Shown here: piece after piece, positions 5,178 through 6,149 of the stretch
Layout: each line of letters starts with the position of its first letter
Numbering within the stretch: position 1 is the first letter of the stretch
Source of the DNA: Gammaproteobacteria bacterium
GTDB lineage: Bacteria > Pseudomonadota > Gammaproteobacteria > Pseudomonadales > Azotimanducaceae
DNA: 6,149 nucleotides
Direction of reading: 5' to 3'
Assembly (NCBI GenBank): GCA_009839405.1
Contig: VXPR01000066.1
Location: 1 to 6,149 of the forward strand
The notes under the pieces: model-generated
What the model saw: only the letters and a program-made list of their open reading frames with translations
Told to the model about the DNA's origin: nothing
Databases searched by the model: none
Program-made: the position numbers and the translations under genes

Positions 5178-6149
5178 ATCCTTGGCATTGGGGCGGTGGT
5201 AGCGGTTTGGGCGCAACGGGGCTGTTGTCGTTTTGCGGCCGTCTGGCCAGCGCAGGTGGACGCGGCGGGGCTCGTCTTGCGGCAGACGAAACAGGAGGCG
5301 GGGGTCGTTCGCCGATGCGTAGCTGCCGTCGGTGCTGGCGCGACGCAGGGGGCATGTCTCGCCCGCCAAGGTCGCGGTTGTCCCCTGCGGCAGTTCGAGA
5401 CCGATCCAAGGCGCGGTGGCGGCGTCGTTGCGGTAGAGGCGGGGCGGGCCGGAGTTGTTGCTGACGATGATGTCGGTGTCGCCGTCGTTGTCGAGGTCCG
5501 CGAAGGCTGCGCCTCGGCTCACCTCTTCGGCGTCGAGTGCGCCGGCGCTCGTGAATTCGCGATAGACGCCGGTGCCGTCGTTGATCCAGAGCTGGTTGCG
5601 CTGACGCAGAGGGTAGGGGTCGCCGGCGAGCCGTTGGCGTTCCATGGGGAACACTGCGCCATTGGCGCTGAAGAGGTCCAAGTCGCCGTCGTTGTCGGCG
5701 TCGATCCAGCCGGCGCCGAAGCCGGTGTAGGGACCGCTGGAAGCGGCGAGGCCCGCGCCGGCTGTGCTGTCGCTGAACCAGCCGCCGTGATTGACGTAGA
5801 GGGTGTTGGTTTCGGTGGCTAGGTGTGTGACGAAGAGGTCCGGGTCGCAGTCGCCGTCGTAGTCCTCGGCGTCTACGCCCATTCCGGCTTCGGGAGCTCC
5901 GTTGGCGTTGAAGGCTGCGAAGGCAAGCTCGGCGCCGTCGCGAAAGGTGCCATCGCCCTGATTGAGCCAAAGGTGGTTGGCGGCGCCGTCGTTGGCGACA
6001 TAGAAATCGGTGTCGCCGTCGCCGTCGAAGTCGTGTGCTGCGACGCCCAAGGCAGGCGCGCGGAGGGCGGCGGGGGGGGGCCCGCCGGGGATGTGTGTGG
6101 TATCTCCGAACGCCAGGGGTGGGATACCGCGCGGGGAAGCGCCGGGGGT
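5175..6149 (-). CDS. ASPIC/UnbV (CRTAC1-type) FG-GAP repeat protein, C-terminal part
   Basis: The frame is open to the window edge, so the N-terminus and signal peptide are missing; 324 residues are visible. Four acidic FG-GAP/VCBS-like calcium-binding motifs recur: DFDGDGDTD (40-48), DYDGDCDPD (96-104), DADNDGDLD (150-158) and DLDNDGDTD (218-226). They are separated by blade-like segments such as LWLNQGDGTF and LWINDGTGVY, typical of a beta-propeller. The end carries a short ASPIC/UnbV domain (about 256-324) with DGSYASANDPRLLFRL and VHLRWPDGR. The family is generally exported and is thought to bind ligands or surfaces; no catalytic role can be read here. An apparent TTG start at 6050 is not the true start, because coding continues upstream in frame with LAFGDTT, a match to the family's F-x-D-x-T block. 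The stop codon is provided by the end of the inverted-repeat element. The TPR gene follows after 425 bp. Confidence 0.9.
   Translation of the reverse strand, partial: TPGASPRGIPPLAFGDTTHIPGGPPPAALRAPALGVAAHDFDGDGDTDFYVANDGAANHLWLNQGDGTFRDGAELAFAAFNANGAPEAGMGVDAEDYDGDCDPDLFVTHLATETNTLYVNHGGWFSDSTAGAGLAASSGPYTGFGAGWIDADNDGDLDLFSANGAVFPMERQRLAGDPYPLRQRNQLWINDGTGVYREFTSAGALDAEEVSRGAAFADLDNDGDTDIIVSNNSGPPRLYRNDAATAPWIGLELPQGTTATLAGETCPLRRASTDGSYASANDPRLLFRLPQDEPRRVHLRWPDGRKTTTAPLRPNRYHRPNAKD

Noticed and set aside
4850..5188. A 112-residue minus-strand open frame with ASAGRAN-like heptads
   Set aside because: The heptads simply reflect a 21-bp DNA repeat read in frame. The same DNA gives regular repeats in other frames, and no start signal or family match is seen.
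6050..6050. TTG start for the ASPIC/UnbV gene at 6050
   Set aside because: The frame remains open to the window edge and the upstream residues carry the family's F-x-D-x-T block, so the gene continues beyond the window.
6072..6080. Frameshift at the run of nine G bases
   Set aside because: The frame on both sides reads sensibly as one ASPIC/UnbV segment, so an indel is not needed, although read support at this homopolymer would be worth a look.

Overview
This is a GC-rich bacterial window, probably from a metagenome-derived or uncultured genome, with every convincing gene on the minus strand. Transcription runs from high to low coordinates. The phylum cannot be fixed from sequence alone. A long-form ATP phosphoribosyltransferase, a stand-alone HisI and a TPR plus ASPIC/UnbV gene pair suggest an uncultured proteobacterium, acidobacterium, myxobacterium or similar lineage. 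This placement is inference.

Layout in order of transcription: (1) 6149-5175 is the C-terminal 324 residues of an ASPIC/UnbV (CRTAC1-type) FG-GAP repeat protein, open at the window edge. (2) 5177-4851 is a 327-bp gene-free element. It has 58-bp imperfect terminal inverted repeats that enclose two tandem arrays of small hairpins, and its right end coincides with the stop codon of the preceding gene. (3) 4749-3130 is a secreted or membrane-anchored TPR protein. (4) 3040-2657 is hisI. (5) 2583-1708 is hisG. (6) 1711-233 is a divergent ProA-family (glutamate-5-semialdehyde dehydrogenase-like) protein that overlaps hisG by 4 bp. (7) 232-1 has no gene and is built of hairpins and three copies of a GC-rich palindromic repeat, the third inverted.

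HisG and HisI catalyse the first and third steps of histidine biosynthesis. The gene translationally coupled to hisG, in a position often held by hisD, is instead a ProA-like aldehyde dehydrogenase superfamily member with a retained catalytic cysteine and an N-terminal extension of about 50 residues. Its role is unknown, and its coupling to hisG is the main functional puzzle here. The TPR and ASPIC/UnbV proteins are both probably extracytoplasmic, and such genes often neighbour each other. Here the hairpin element lies between them.

The other notable signal is structural DNA. Both intergenic regions longer than 200 bp are packed with palindromes, and several show paired base changes or G-U wobbles that keep the stems intact. 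That pattern suggests selection on, or spread of, hairpin-forming sequence.
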